Positions 28,544-38,723 of a DNA stretch of 64,000 nucleotides are shown here, in pieces; within the stretch, counting starts at the first letter, position 1; every line of letters starts with the position of its first letter. Source of the stretch: an uncultured Pseudohongiella sp. (GTDB lineage Bacteria > Pseudomonadota > Gammaproteobacteria > Pseudomonadales > Pseudohongiellaceae). Below the pieces are notes generated by a model. The model did no database searches. It had not been told where the DNA came from and saw only the letters and a program-made list of their open reading frames with translations. Location: positions 2,522,577 through 2,586,576 of the forward strand of contig OX638323.1 in the NCBI GenBank assembly GCA_951812715.1, given 5' to 3'. A program made the translations under genes and the position numbers.

Positions 28544-28909
28544 ATGCACAGATTCCTGCTGGCAGTTGTTTCCGCGCTGCTCGCCGCCTGCGCCGGCGAG
28601 CCTGACTATACCCCGCTCGTCAATTCCGAGCCGGCGGCCGATTCCATTCAGACTCGAATGCCTCGCACCTTGCGGCTGTATTACGACGCGCTGCCCAACG
28701 TGGAACAAAGCAGCCTGAGCCTGACCGGTCCCGCCGGCGAACATGCGCTGCGCGGACTGCACACCATGGCCGCCGACGATCTCATGATCGAAATCATGGA
28801 GCCTCTTGCCGACGGCGACTATACCGTCCACTGGACCGCCATCGTCGGCGACGACCCAATTGAATACTCCGGCGAAGTGAAATTTTCGCTACAGACCGAG
28901 CGGGAATGA
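28544..28909 (+). CDS. CopC-like domain lipoprotein
   Basis: About 121 residues: lipoprotein leader MHRFLLAVVSALLAAC, then a CopC/YobA-like beta-sandwich with the family pattern PRTLRLYYDALPNVEQSSLS, LTGPAGE and ADGDYTVHWTAIVGDD. CopC proteins bind periplasmic copper, but the N-terminal histidine ligand typical of true CopC is not apparent, so a related role (copper trafficking or a general Ig-like domain) is possible. Starts at 28529 or farther upstream would only extend the leader. Confidence 0.65.
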   Translation: MHRFLLAVVSALLAACAGEPDYTPLVNSEPAADSIQTRMPRTLRLYYDALPNVEQSSLSLTGPAGEHALRGLHTMAADDLMIEIMEPLADGDYTVHWTAIVGDDPIEYSGEVKFSLQTERE

Positions 28910-29106
28910 AGGGCGTAAACCGGGCGTGAAGCCCAAGATCGGCGGTCGCGCCATGCGAAGCGGGCGCGAAGATGGCTGAAATACGCTGCTGCAGCAGCTT
29001 GCGGCTTTCGTCAAATAGCTTCCCGCCGCGCCTCGGCGCCGACAATAGCTAGCAATTCAGACCAAGCGATCGCTGTCCACGCAATTGACTATTCGAGGCG
29101 GGATTC

Positions 29107-29193
29107 TGGTGCCCAGGAGAGGACTCGAACCTCCACGACCTTTCGATCACTAGCACCTGAAGCTAGCGTGTCTACCAATTTCACCACCTGGGC
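29107..29193 (-). tRNA. tRNA-Leu (anticodon CAG)
   Basis: An 87-base class II tRNA on the minus strand. Acceptor GCCCAGG/CCTGGGC, anticodon stem CTAGC/GCTAG around TTCAGGT (anticodon CAG), a long variable arm (TGATCGAAAGGTCGT), T-loop TTCGAGT, discriminator A and encoded CCA. Reads CUG, a major leucine codon in GC-rich genomes. Confidence 0.95.
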
Positions 29194-29522
29194 ATTGGGG
29201 GCTTGCTGATAGCGGCGCTGGGGACGACCGGCGCGGGGCGCAACTCTAACTATAGCGCCTGCCGCTGTCAATAAATCCTCTGGGAATCAGGTTCAGCGCC
29301 GCGGCGTCTTGCTCAGCAATTGGCCGAATGGCGCGCGCAAAATGACTGGCGAGAACCATGCCGAAGTAACAACACGCACTGCCTCCGGCACTGGCTATTT
29401 CGGCCCTGCTGGCCTGCGCCGGGGTCGCCTCGGGTGAAGGCGCGGGATGGATCGTTGAGCGGCAGCCGAATTCGGGTCGGCGCTCGACGCGGCTACTTCG
29501 TAACTGCCTGCATTCGCTCCAA

Positions 29523-30575
29523 TCAAAACGTCGCGTTGGCGTTGAACGGGCTGGCGGTTCCGCCCTCGATCTGGTTGATCTGGATGGAAACCATGAACTC
29601 CCAGCGCTGATGCCGCTCGGCCGCTTCCGCCACTGCTTGCAAGTAGCCGTTGTCCACCAATGGCAGCCCGATGTTCACTTGCGTGAGCTGGTGAATCGGG
29701 CGGTTGATGCCTTCCACGCCCGATGGCTGCACATCGTTTACCGCATCGCCAACGAGGATCGCCACATCGCGTTCGCGCAGCCAGGGCAGCACCGAAGCGT
29801 GCAATCCCGCGCCGCCTTGTCCATAGGCCCAGGGTCCGATATCGTCCCGGCGCGCCCAGCGGCCGGTACGTACGAGCAGGGCGTCGCCACTGCCGATCGT
29901 CACTCCGGCGAATTCCTCCCAGGCTTCGAGGTCTTCCACGAAGATCGGCGTACTCGGCGCCAGATAAGCGACGCCGCGCAACAGCGGCATATCCACCAGT
30001 ATGCCCCGGGTCACATAGGAAGCGCCCATGCGGTCCACCGCCAGATCCGCGCAGCCGTTGACAGTCAGATTCTGGTCGTAGCCGTTGAAAATGACGAAGC
30101 GGCCATCGATCTCCTTGCGGTAATGGCATAGCGCATCGAGGTGGGAAAGCATGCCATCGTGAAGCGAGAACTGAATCTCGTCCAGGGCGAAAGAAGGCTC
30201 GCCGGTGACCGGATCAACCCGGCTCATCCAATGTTCGTAGGGGCCGAAGGATTGGCTGTCCATGGCCCGCTCCTTGAGCACGAAATGCTGCAAGGTGACG
30301 GTCTCGCCGGCTTGCACCAGGGAAGCCGCCTGTACGGTTTTTTCGGGAGTGATCAGGTTCAGGGCGCCGCGCTGGTCAGCGGGACCCCAGCGGCCCCAGT
30401 TGGAAAGTTCTTCTTCCCATTCCGCCAGCGTGTCCAGCGTCACCAGCACCGCCGGGTCCTGGGTCGATGGGTGAACCTGAAAATCCTGTGCTGCAAGCTG
30501 GCCGGCGAACAGGCCAAACAGCAAGGCGCTCAAGGTTGGAATGGACGCGAGATTGGCAATGCGGAGCTTGCTCAT
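29523..30575 (-). CDS. Secreted cyclase family (kynurenine formamidase-like) hydrolase
   Basis: 350-residue protein with a signal peptide (ends near GQLAAQ) and a cyclase/kynurenine-formamidase fold. The metal-binding block of the family, HxGTHxDAxxH, appears as SLHDGMLSHLDALCHY near residues 138-153, and GDALLVRTGRWA and ILVGDAVNDVQPSGVEG are further conserved blocks. These enzymes hydrolyse amides or lactones; the substrate is unknown. Export to the periplasm differs from cytoplasmic kynurenine formamidase, so a tryptophan-degradation role should not be assumed. Confidence 0.8.
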   Translation of the reverse strand: MSKLRIANLASIPTLSALLFGLFAGQLAAQDFQVHPSTQDPAVLVTLDTLAEWEEELSNWGRWGPADQRGALNLITPEKTVQAASLVQAGETVTLQHFVLKERAMDSQSFGPYEHWMSRVDPVTGEPSFALDEIQFSLHDGMLSHLDALCHYRKEIDGRFVIFNGYDQNLTVNGCADLAVDRMGASYVTRGILVDMPLLRGVAYLAPSTPIFVEDLEAWEEFAGVTIGSGDALLVRTGRWARRDDIGPWAYGQGGAGLHASVLPWLRERDVAILVGDAVNDVQPSGVEGINRPIHQLTQVNIGLPLVDNGYLQAVAEAAERHQRWEFMVSIQINQIEGGTASPFNANATF

Positions 30576-30726
30576 GATTCAGATCCTCCGATACGGGAAT
30601 CGGCTTTTGCGGAATGCAGAACAAGCGACAATATAGCACCGCCCGCGCTGCCGGGGTAAGCATGAAGGCCCCAGGGCCTGCCGAGAAGGCCTGACGCTCC
30701 GCCCGCGGGTCTTGGGCAAAGCGCAT

Positions 30727-32034
30727 TCAGCGCCAGGATTTCACCGTCAGGAAATAGAACAGTAGTCCGCTGCCGATAACCCCGAGGGAGAACAGGGCCT
30801 CGACGGGGCGGTTGATCAAGGTGAAGGTCAGAATCCAGCCGGTCACCGTGAGGTAGATCAGGGGCGGCAGCGGAAACAGGAAAGTGCGATAGGGCCGCGG
30901 CAGATCCGGCTGCCGCCAGCGCAGCACGAACACGCCGAAAACCGCGACAAAGGTGTTCAGCGCCATGGTGAATCCCGCGAAGACAAGTACCGACTCGAAA
31001 GTGGAAGTCAGGATAAAAACCAGCGCGATGGCGGACTGGATATAGATGGCGAGGGCGGGGATGCCGTGGCGATTCTTGCGGCCGAAGAAGCTCAGCGCCG
31101 GAAAATCCTCGCCGATGACCTGGATCACCCGCGGCCCGGCCATGGTCATGGCGCTGACGGTCGAGATCAGCAGCAGGGCGAACACGAGGCCGGCGAACTG
31201 GCCGCCTGCCCTGCCGAACGCCGTCTCGGCGACGATTGCGCCTACTTCTACCTGACCCACCATCGCGTCCATCGGCGCGACATGGAGAAATACGAAATTC
31301 AGCGCCAGATACAAGACCGTCACTACCAAGGTGCCGCTGATCAGAATCCAGGGCAGGTTCCGCTGCGGCTGGTCGATTTCGCTGCTCAGATACGTGGCCG
31401 CGTTCCAGCCGGAATAGGCGAAGCTGACGTAGATCAGCGCTATCGCAAAGGCGGAACTGGTCAGAATCGCGCCATCGCTTGCCAGTGGACCGAAATTCAC
31501 CGGTTGCGGTTCACTGGTGACGATTAGCGCCAGCAGGCAGAAAGCGACGATCACCAATACCTTCAGGTTGGTAAAGGCCAGTTGCGTACCGCCGCTGGTG
31601 CGATGATTGGTGGCGTGGGCCAGGGCCATGACGACTACCAGCGCGGCGGCCACCAGCTTGCGCATGTCGTTATCCAACCCGCCGGGAAAGACCGAAGCCA
31701 GGTAGGCGGCGAAAGTCATCGCGCCCAGCGCCGTGGGTCCGGCGAAACCGATGGTAGTGGAGATCCAGCCCGAGACAAATCCGGCGGCGGGATGATAGAT
31801 CCGGCGCAGCAGATTGTATTCGCCGCCGGAGCGCGGCAGGGCCGCGCCGAGTTCGGCGTAAGTCAGGGCGCCGCTCAGCGCTACCAGGCCGCCGATCGCC
31901 CACAACATGAGCAGTGCGAAGCCCGAGCGGATGTCGATTAACTGAAAACCGAGGCTGGTGAATACCCCGGTGCCGATCATGTTGGCGATCACGACCGCGG
32001 TGACGGTAACGAAACGGAACTTGTTCGAGGCCAT
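30727..32034 (-). CDS. APC family amino acid permease
   Basis: About 435 residues with around twelve hydrophobic helices. The first helix holds the substrate-binding glycine pattern ANMIGTGVFTSLGF of the APC superfamily, and ALTYAELGAALPRSGGEY is the conserved helix 2-3 region. This probably imports or exchanges an amino acid at the inner membrane; specificity cannot be read. The chosen ATG gives MASNKFRFVTVTAV; a GTG at 32091 would add 19 unlikely residues but has a GGGAA upstream. Confidence 0.85.
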   Translation of the reverse strand: MASNKFRFVTVTAVVIANMIGTGVFTSLGFQLIDIRSGFALLMLWAIGGLVALSGALTYAELGAALPRSGGEYNLLRRIYHPAAGFVSGWISTTIGFAGPTALGAMTFAAYLASVFPGGLDNDMRKLVAAALVVVMALAHATNHRTSGGTQLAFTNLKVLVIVAFCLLALIVTSEPQPVNFGPLASDGAILTSSAFAIALIYVSFAYSGWNAATYLSSEIDQPQRNLPWILISGTLVVTVLYLALNFVFLHVAPMDAMVGQVEVGAIVAETAFGRAGGQFAGLVFALLLISTVSAMTMAGPRVIQVIGEDFPALSFFGRKNRHGIPALAIYIQSAIALVFILTSTFESVLVFAGFTMALNTFVAVFGVFVLRWRQPDLPRPYRTFLFPLPPLIYLTVTGWILTFTLINRPVEALFSLGVIGSGLLFYFLTVKSWR

Positions 32035-32158
32035 GGCCGAAACCGGCGAGTGTGGGGCGCAATTATCCGGGCATTCAGCCACCGCGTCCACGATTTCCCG
32101 AACCTCTTGGACGCCAGGGTATTTCTGATACCATCAGCCTGCTATCGGGAGAGAGAAG

Positions 32159-33583
32159 ATGATCAAGCCTGTTTCCTGTTTGGCCGCCGCGTTGCTGTTT
32201 TGCGCCGCGGCCGCTTGCGCGCAGACGCCGGTTGGCGCTACTCCCACCCGCGCCACGGCCGCGGATGGCGGATTCATCAGTTGGCGCGAACATATCATCG
32301 ACGATTCGGAAATCACCGGCGTGCCCTTCAGCGGCAGCGACGGTCTGGTTATGGCTGATCTCGACAAGGATGGATTCGAGGATGTGGTTTCGGTGCACGA
32401 ATCCGATGCCGAATACGATTCGGCGCGATTCGTTCCCGGCTTCGTGGCGCCGCTAGCCGGCCATGTGCGAATCGCCTTCGGTTCGGCATCGCCCGAAAGC
32501 TGGACCAATATCACCGTTGCCGAAGGAGCGGATGCGCCGGCCCCAGAGGATGCCGCCCTCGCGGATATGAATGGGGACGGCTATCTCGACGTGCTCGTCG
32601 CCGCGGAACTCGCGCACATTCTCTATTTGCAAAATCCCGGCGCCGGTGCGCGCGAAGAGCATTGGCCGCGGCTGATTTTGCCGATGACCCGTGACCGCGG
32701 CTCCTATATCCGGGTTTTCGCCGCCGACCTCGATGGCGACGGCGTTGCCGAAGTCATCGCGCCAAACAAGGGCGCCCAGTCTCCGGGACCGGACGATTAT
32801 GCCCGCTCCACCCCGGTCGAACTATATCGCTTGCACGGCGACCCGTTGCAGGGCGACTCCTGGGAGCGCCGGGAACTCGGCCGCTATAGCATTCCGCAAA
32901 ATGCGGAACCGGTGGACCTCGATGGCGACGGCGATCTGGACATCGTGGTTGGCGCGAGAGGCGACAACCGGCTGGTGTTTTTCGAAAACCTGAATGATGG
33001 CGAACTGGGTTTCGTTGAACACGCGATAGGCATCAATGGCGCCAACATGGCCGGGTTCAACCTGGAATACGCCGATCTGAGCAATGACGGGCGACTCGAT
33101 ATCCTGGGCGCCGCCGCCCGGGAAATGGTCTGGATCGAGCAGCCGGAGCGCAAGGGCGATACCTGGAACGCGTACACGATCGGCAGCTTTGCCCCGGACG
33201 GCATAACCGGCATGGAAGTAGCCGATATCGACGGGGACGGCGACCTGGACGTCATGGCGGGCAGTTACAGCCGCGGCCTTCGCACCGGTGACGGCGATAT
33301 CGACCTGAACGATCCGCTGGGCCGGCTCGGCTGGTTCGAAAATCCCGGCGATGCGAAAGCGGCCTGGACCCGGCATGATATTTCCCGGCGCGTGCGGGGC
33401 ATGTTCGACAAATTCATCGCTCGGGATCTCGACGGAGACGGTGACATGGACTTCCTTGGCACGCGCGGCAACAGCCGGCCGTTCGACGGCGTGTTCTGGC
33501 TGGAACAGGTGCGAACCGAACAGCCGGTTGCCGCATTTTCGCGCGCGAGGCAAGCGGAAAGCGAAGAAGTGCCGTTGCCTTGA
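32159..33583 (+). CDS. Secreted FG-GAP/VCBS repeat beta-propeller protein
   Basis: 474 residues with a signal peptide (MIKPVSCLAAALLFCAAAAC, possibly a lipobox) and seven calcium-loop repeats of the DxDxDGxxD type: DLDKDGFEDVV, DMNGDGYLDVLVA, DLDGDGVAEVIA, DLDGDGDLDIVVG, DLSNDGRLDILGA, DIDGDGDLDVMAG and DLDGDGDMDFLGT. These predict a seven-bladed propeller in the periplasm or outside the cell. No catalytic domain is attached, so the role (binding or scaffold) is unknown. A second propeller gene follows in the same direction. Confidence 0.85.
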   Translation: MIKPVSCLAAALLFCAAAACAQTPVGATPTRATAADGGFISWREHIIDDSEITGVPFSGSDGLVMADLDKDGFEDVVSVHESDAEYDSARFVPGFVAPLAGHVRIAFGSASPESWTNITVAEGADAPAPEDAALADMNGDGYLDVLVAAELAHILYLQNPGAGAREEHWPRLILPMTRDRGSYIRVFAADLDGDGVAEVIAPNKGAQSPGPDDYARSTPVELYRLHGDPLQGDSWERRELGRYSIPQNAEPVDLDGDGDLDIVVGARGDNRLVFFENLNDGELGFVEHAIGINGANMAGFNLEYADLSNDGRLDILGAAAREMVWIEQPERKGDTWNAYTIGSFAPDGITGMEVADIDGDGDLDVMAGSYSRGLRTGDGDIDLNDPLGRLGWFENPGDAKAAWTRHDISRRVRGMFDKFIARDLDGDGDMDFLGTRGNSRPFDGVFWLEQVRTEQPVAAFSRARQAESEEVPLP

Positions 33584-33672
33584 GACTCTGGATTCAGGCG
33601 CGGTCCAGTCTGGAATAAGGCAAAGGCAAACAATCGCACGCCATTGCATCGGGAGAGACCGGAAACAGCATA

Positions 33673-34767
33673 ATGATCGACGAACTGAAATATTGCTGCC
33701 GGCGGCAATGTCTTGCCGCGATCATCGGCTTGCTGTTGACCGCGGCTGCCGCCTCCGCGCCGGCGCAATCGCTGGAATTCCGGGTGAATCCGGCCTGGCC
33801 GCAACTGCCGCTAGGCGATCACTGGCTGACCGGCGGTCTCGGCGGCATCTGCATCGACAGCCGTGACCACGTTTACCTGCTGAACCGTCGGAACGTAGTC
33901 GAAGATGACCTCGATGGCGCGATTCTCGCGCCGCCTGTTATCGAACTGAATCCAGCGGGCGAAGTCGTGCGCGGCTGGGGCGATCCGGAGTTGCTCGGCG
34001 GCCGCTTGCATGATTGCCACGCGGACGCCGACGGCAATCTCTGGATTATCGCCGCGGCCACCGGTCATATTCAGAAATACGATCCCGCCGCCGGCCGGCT
34101 GTTGTTGCAGATCGGAGAATCGGGACAGTTCGATTCCTCCGACGGCAGCCGCCAGGGCGAGCCACTCAACTCCAACCGTGGTCAATTCTTCCTGCCGGCG
34201 GCCATCGACACGGACAGCAATGGCGACATTTATGTCGCCGACGGTGAATTGCCGGGCGGCAATGCCCGCATTGCGGTGCTCGACCGCGACGGAAGCTTCC
34301 TGCGGCAGTGGCGGTTACGCCGCGACCCCGGTGAAGAAGGCATAATCGAGCTTCCACATTGCATTCGCGTCGCCAATGACGGGCTGATATACGTCTGCGA
34401 CCGCCGCGCGGACCGGATTCAGGTGTTCGACCGTCAGGGCGGGTTCATTCGCAATATTTCCGTCAGCTTTTCGGCCCTGAGCGATCCGGTGGGACGCTCC
34501 AGCGGAGTGCGCGGCAATGCCGTGGTGCTCGATTTTTCTCCCGATCCTGAGCAGCGTTTCATCTATGTCGTTAATCAAAACAGCGTCATGGTGGATGTGC
34601 TCGATCGCGGGAGCGGCGAGAAACTGGCAAGTTTCGGCGGCGGGCCGGGGCGCTATCCGGGGCAGTTCGAACTGCCTCATGGCATTGCCGTGGATTCTCG
34701 CGGCAATGTGTTTGTGGCCGAACAGGAAGGGCGGCGCGTTCAACAGTTCATTCCGGTGGCGCCCTGA
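33673..34767 (+). CDS. Secreted NHL-repeat beta-propeller protein
   Basis: 364 residues: signal peptide ending near SAPAQS, then six-bladed NHL-type propeller repeats (GGICIDSRDHVYLLNR, HDCHADADGNLWII, AIDTDSNGDIYVADGE, CIRVANDGLIYVCDR, HGIAVDSRGNVFVAEQEG). The arrangement resembles peptidylglycine amidating-lyase-like and other NHL proteins; the lyase activity is not demonstrable from sequence. It probably shares a transcript with the upstream FG-GAP gene, 89 bases away. Confidence 0.8.
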   Translation: MIDELKYCCRRQCLAAIIGLLLTAAAASAPAQSLEFRVNPAWPQLPLGDHWLTGGLGGICIDSRDHVYLLNRRNVVEDDLDGAILAPPVIELNPAGEVVRGWGDPELLGGRLHDCHADADGNLWIIAAATGHIQKYDPAAGRLLLQIGESGQFDSSDGSRQGEPLNSNRGQFFLPAAIDTDSNGDIYVADGELPGGNARIAVLDRDGSFLRQWRLRRDPGEEGIIELPHCIRVANDGLIYVCDRRADRIQVFDRQGGFIRNISVSFSALSDPVGRSSGVRGNAVVLDFSPDPEQRFIYVVNQNSVMVDVLDRGSGEKLASFGGGPGRYPGQFELPHGIAVDSRGNVFVAEQEGRRVQQFIPVAP

Positions 34768-34821
34768 ACGGACAGGGCAAGCTTCCAGCCGTGGCATGCT
34801 GAAATCCAGGGGGGTTCGGAA

Positions 34822-36543
34822 ATGAAAGAACAAACGCTAATCGCGGTTCGCCCGCGGCTAATTCTCATGCTGCTGATCTCGCTGCTGCAGGGAATTGCCT
34901 TGTTTCTGCTTTGGCGGGCGGCCACAAACGAAGTCTGGCCGAGCCAGACTCCGGTGGTCAATTTTCCTCTTTGGACCATAGCGGCCGCCCTGCCGCTACT
35001 GTTGCTGTTGGGTCTCGAGGATCGCGCCTTGCCCAAGACGGCGGCCATCGTCGGCCTGTTTTGCCTGACGCTGGCCCTGCTTGCCGCCTACATCGGCTGG
35101 CAGGCGACGCCCATTGGCGCATTTCCGGTCGGGTCGATCATTGCCGCCTATATCCTGCCGCTGATTCTCGGCTGCTTCCTGGCGCTGCTGTTCCTGCGCC
35201 CGCTCGTTCTCGGCCGGGCGCCGGATTATGCGGAGATATTTTCCGATTCCTGGCGCAATGCCCTGGTAGCGGCGCTGTCCGCGGCCCTGGCGCTGAGCGT
35301 AACCGGCGTGCTGATGCTTTGGGGCGAGCTGTTCCGGGTGATCGGTATCGACTTCTTTATCGATCTTTTCACCGAAGACTGGTTTCTGTTTCCGGTTCTT
35401 TCGGTAGTGGTCGGACTGGGCATTTTCATCTTTCGCGGTCTGGCGAATGTCATCGGCGGAATAACCGGCCTGTTGCAAGGCCTGATGTGGTTGCTGCTGC
35501 CCTTGGTGCTTACGGTTTCCGTGCTGTTTATCGGCGCTCTGCCATTTACCGGACTGGAACCGCTATGGGATACCGGCAACGGCACCGCGCTGCTCATGGC
35601 GCTGAACCTGTTGTCCCTGTTTGCCTTGAACGCGGTATATCAGCAAGGGGACCGGGAACCCTATCCGCTGCTTCTGCATCGCCTGCTGCGCCTGGGAATC
35701 GTGTTACTTCCCGTTATCGCCGTGCTGGCGCTGTATGGACTTTACTTGCGGGTCGATCAGTACGGTTGGACCGTGGCGCGCTGCTGGGCGTTGCTGATCA
35801 GCCTGTTGATTACCCTGTTCTCATTTGGCTATGCCGGCAGCGTGGCGCGCTTCCGCGAGGAGTGGACCGGCAAGCTCGCGCACGTCAATCTTCCCATGAG
35901 TCAATTGATGCTGATTCTGATATTGCTGCTGAATTCACCATTGCTGGATTTCCGCAAGATTTCGCTCGCCAGTCAGCAGGGACGCGCCGAGCGGGGCGAG
36001 ATCGCCCTGGAGGATTTCGATTTCTTCGATGCTCGGGAAAACATGGGCCGACCGGCGTATCTTTGGATGCAAGACATAGTCGAGGAAAACCGGGAGTCGA
36101 ATCCAGACCTCGCGCAACTGGCGCTCGAACCGGCGAGGCCAGCCATGTTTACACTGGAATCATTGCAGCGGTTCGATTTTCGGGGCTGGGTAACTTACCG
36201 GCCCGAACCGTTCGCGATTCCCGACGCACTCGCGGAGGCGATGCAGACTTCCATCGTCGCTGGATTTGTTCGATCCGAACAACCCGAAAATCTATATCTT
36301 TTCCAGGCTGATCTAGATGCGGACGACAGCCTGGAATACGTGCTGGCCGGAGATTTTCCGGGCGCTTTTGTCGCCTCCGGATTTCAGCTGGAAGACGGCG
36401 AATGGCGGGAACTGCGACTGGCGCCGCGCCAACTTGTCGTCGATCCCGGTCAAGCTCTGGCCGCTGGCCTGATCGAAGTCGTTGAACCCGAATACTTCGA
36501 CCTGCAAATCGGCGACATCATTTTGCAGGTTCTTGACCAGTAA
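34822..36543 (+). CDS. DUF4153 multi-spanning membrane protein
   Basis: 573 residues. The first 380 or so contain about ten hydrophobic helices (for example LILMLLISLLQGIALFLLW and LTLALLAAYIGW) in the DUF4153 pattern, and the last 190 form a soluble domain (FDFRGWVTYRPEPFAI onward) probably facing the periplasm. The function of the family is unknown. It begins 54 bases after the NHL-repeat gene. The following 600 bases hold no gene I can support. Confidence 0.75.
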   Translation: MKEQTLIAVRPRLILMLLISLLQGIALFLLWRAATNEVWPSQTPVVNFPLWTIAAALPLLLLLGLEDRALPKTAAIVGLFCLTLALLAAYIGWQATPIGAFPVGSIIAAYILPLILGCFLALLFLRPLVLGRAPDYAEIFSDSWRNALVAALSAALALSVTGVLMLWGELFRVIGIDFFIDLFTEDWFLFPVLSVVVGLGIFIFRGLANVIGGITGLLQGLMWLLLPLVLTVSVLFIGALPFTGLEPLWDTGNGTALLMALNLLSLFALNAVYQQGDREPYPLLLHRLLRLGIVLLPVIAVLALYGLYLRVDQYGWTVARCWALLISLLITLFSFGYAGSVARFREEWTGKLAHVNLPMSQLMLILILLLNSPLLDFRKISLASQQGRAERGEIALEDFDFFDARENMGRPAYLWMQDIVEENRESNPDLAQLALEPARPAMFTLESLQRFDFRGWVTYRPEPFAIPDALAEAMQTSIVAGFVRSEQPENLYLFQADLDADDSLEYVLAGDFPGAFVASGFQLEDGEWRELRLAPRQLVVDPGQALAAGLIEVVEPEYFDLQIGDIILQVLDQ

Positions 36544-37143
36544 TCGCCGCAAGCAGGATATGAAATCCGGCAGCGGAAGGAACCGCAGGGCAGCAGCCTC
36601 GCCGCCGCGGCGATCTAACCGCGGGCATGCTGGTCGAAAGGATTGTGGGCGAGCCGAGTTGCCACCGTCTTTCCCGATAGGCAGAGCCGATGTATGGGCT
36701 TCGCGCCTGAAAAACCGGATGAGAAGGACGGACAGGATGTCCGGGTAAATCTCAAACCATATCGGCGTCGATGGGTCAAAGCTCTAGCTGGACGCCCACC
36801 GGCCGCGCGATGGCGCCGCGCGGAAGCTTTGCCAGCGACGCGCCCGGGGGTCCATGGGGGTTCGCGCGTTGCCGCGCTGGGCCGGGTCACAAGTGGATGG
36901 CGTGGTGAACGAGCCAAGCGGTCCGTTCCACCGCGGAATGGAGAACGCGTTGCCGGACAAAATACGCCAGCGTCGCCGTCATGGGCAATCTCGTCGTGCT
37001 TGCGCGCGATTTGCTTGCCCGGCAATCGGCCATGGTCGCCCGAACCATCGCGCATAGCCGCTTGCGCCACTTGATTACAAATACCTGACAGCAGGCAGGG
37101 GACAACCTAAGTCACAACTTCAGGCAACACGGTTGCTTGACCG
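36544..37143. other. 600-base region without a recognisable gene
   Basis: Between the DUF4153 gene and the convergent aldehyde dehydrogenase. Open frames exist on both strands (longest about 150 codons) but their translations are R/P/A-rich, have no ribosome-binding site and match no family I know, as expected for GC-rich noncoding DNA. No tRNA, clear terminator or IS end was seen. Confidence 0.5.
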
Positions 37144-38571
37144 CTATGCCGCGCCCATTATCGCCTTTGTTTCGAGAAACTCCTCGAATCCTTCGACACC
37201 CCATTCCCGGCCATTGCCGGATTTCTTGTAACCGCCGAAGGGCGCGGCGAAATCCGGCCCGGCGCCGTTGATATGTACGTTGCCGGTGCGCAGCCGCCGG
37301 GCGATACTGTCCGCGTGGGATTGCTCGCCGGATACGTAACCGGACAACCCGTATTCAGTGTCGTTGGCAATCGCTATGGCGTCTTCGTCGTCCTTGTAGC
37401 CGAGAATGCATAGCACCGGGCCGAAGATTTCCTCGCGCGCGATGGTCATGTCGTTGGATACGTTCGCGAACACCGTGGGCCGAACGTAGTAGCCGCTTTC
37501 CAGGCCGTCCGGCCGGCCTGGGCCGCCGGCCACCAGTTTCGCGCCTTCCTTGATGCCAGTTTCGATCAGGCCCTGGATTTTGTTGTATTGCGCTTCGCTG
37601 ACCACTGGACCCATCCGCGTGGTTTCCGCCTTGGGATCACCCACCGTTGCCTTGGCGGCCGCGGCACGAGCGATCTCGACGGCTTCCTCCATCCGCGATT
37701 CGGGAACGAGCATGCGCGTGGGCGCGTTGCAGGACTGACCGCTATTGCCGAAACAGCCGACCACGCCGCCGCTGATTGCCCTGGCGAAGTCTTCCGCGTC
37801 ATCGAGAATGATGTTGGCGGACTTGCCGCCGAGTTCCTGAGTGACGCGCTTGATGCCCTCGGCGGCATTGCGGGCAACTTCACGGCCCGCGCGAGTGGAG
37901 CCAGTGAAGGAAACCACGTCGATCTCTGGGTGTGCTGAAATCGCCGCCCCAACGGTAGGACCATCACCGTTCACCAGGTTGAAAACGCCCGCGGGCAGGC
38001 CGGCTTCGGCGATTACTTCAGCTAGCAGGTATGCGCTGACCGGGGCGAGTTCGCTGGGCTTGAGCACCATTGTGCAACCCGCCGCGAGCGCCGGCGCAAC
38101 CTTGCAGGCGATCTGGTTCAAGGGCCAGTTCCAGGGCGTAATGAACCCGCAGACGCCGGCAGGTTCCTTGACAACGCGCGAGTTGCCGCGATTCTCCTCG
38201 AATCGATAGTGCTGCAAGATGGGAATGATGCTCTGAAAATGGCCGATGCCGCTGCCCACCTGGGCGGTGCTCGACAGGCGCATGGGCGCGCCCATTTCAT
38301 CAGAGATCGCCGTGGCGAATTCGCCGGCGCGAGCCTTGATGCCGGCGATGATATTCTGGATGATCTCGATGCGCTCTTCCACGCTGGAGCAGGACCAGGC
38401 GTCAAACGCCGCCCGTGCGGCTTTCGCCGCGGCGTCCACATCTTCCGCCGTGCCGAGACTGATCGTGGCAAACGCCTGCTCGGTCGCCGGATTGATGACT
38501 TCGAGCAGTCCCCGTCCCGCGGGTTCCTGCCATGATCCGTTGATATAGAACCGGTTATAGGCCTTGAGCAT
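37144..38571 (-). CDS. NAD(P)-dependent aldehyde dehydrogenase
   Basis: Aldehyde dehydrogenase superfamily, 475 residues, oxidising an aldehyde to its acid. Conserved FITPWNWPLNQIACKVAPAL near residue 139, cofactor-loop FTGSTRAGREV near 222, catalytic glutamate in ELGGKSANIIL near 245 and catalytic cysteine in GNSGQSCNAPTRML near 279. The GNSGQSC context is typical of broad-specificity enzymes, so the physiological aldehyde is not identifiable. It has no evident operon partner. Confidence 0.93.
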   Translation of the reverse strand: MLKAYNRFYINGSWQEPAGRGLLEVINPATEQAFATISLGTAEDVDAAAKAARAAFDAWSCSSVEERIEIIQNIIAGIKARAGEFATAISDEMGAPMRLSSTAQVGSGIGHFQSIIPILQHYRFEENRGNSRVVKEPAGVCGFITPWNWPLNQIACKVAPALAAGCTMVLKPSELAPVSAYLLAEVIAEAGLPAGVFNLVNGDGPTVGAAISAHPEIDVVSFTGSTRAGREVARNAAEGIKRVTQELGGKSANIILDDAEDFARAISGGVVGCFGNSGQSCNAPTRMLVPESRMEEAVEIARAAAAKATVGDPKAETTRMGPVVSEAQYNKIQGLIETGIKEGAKLVAGGPGRPDGLESGYYVRPTVFANVSNDMTIAREEIFGPVLCILGYKDDEDAIAIANDTEYGLSGYVSGEQSHADSIARRLRTGNVHINGAGPDFAAPFGGYKKSGNGREWGVEGFEEFLETKAIMGAA

Positions 38572-38723
38572 TGCTTGACTCCTGAGTTCTGGCTGGTTGC
38601 TGTTTTGCAGGCGGTACGACCTTGGCCATCCGCCCCAGGGGCCGCTCAGTATACTGGGAAAATTCCGCTAAATCAGGCTGTAGGGACGATATGGCAGCGC
38701 TCCAGCCTCGCAATAATTTGAGG

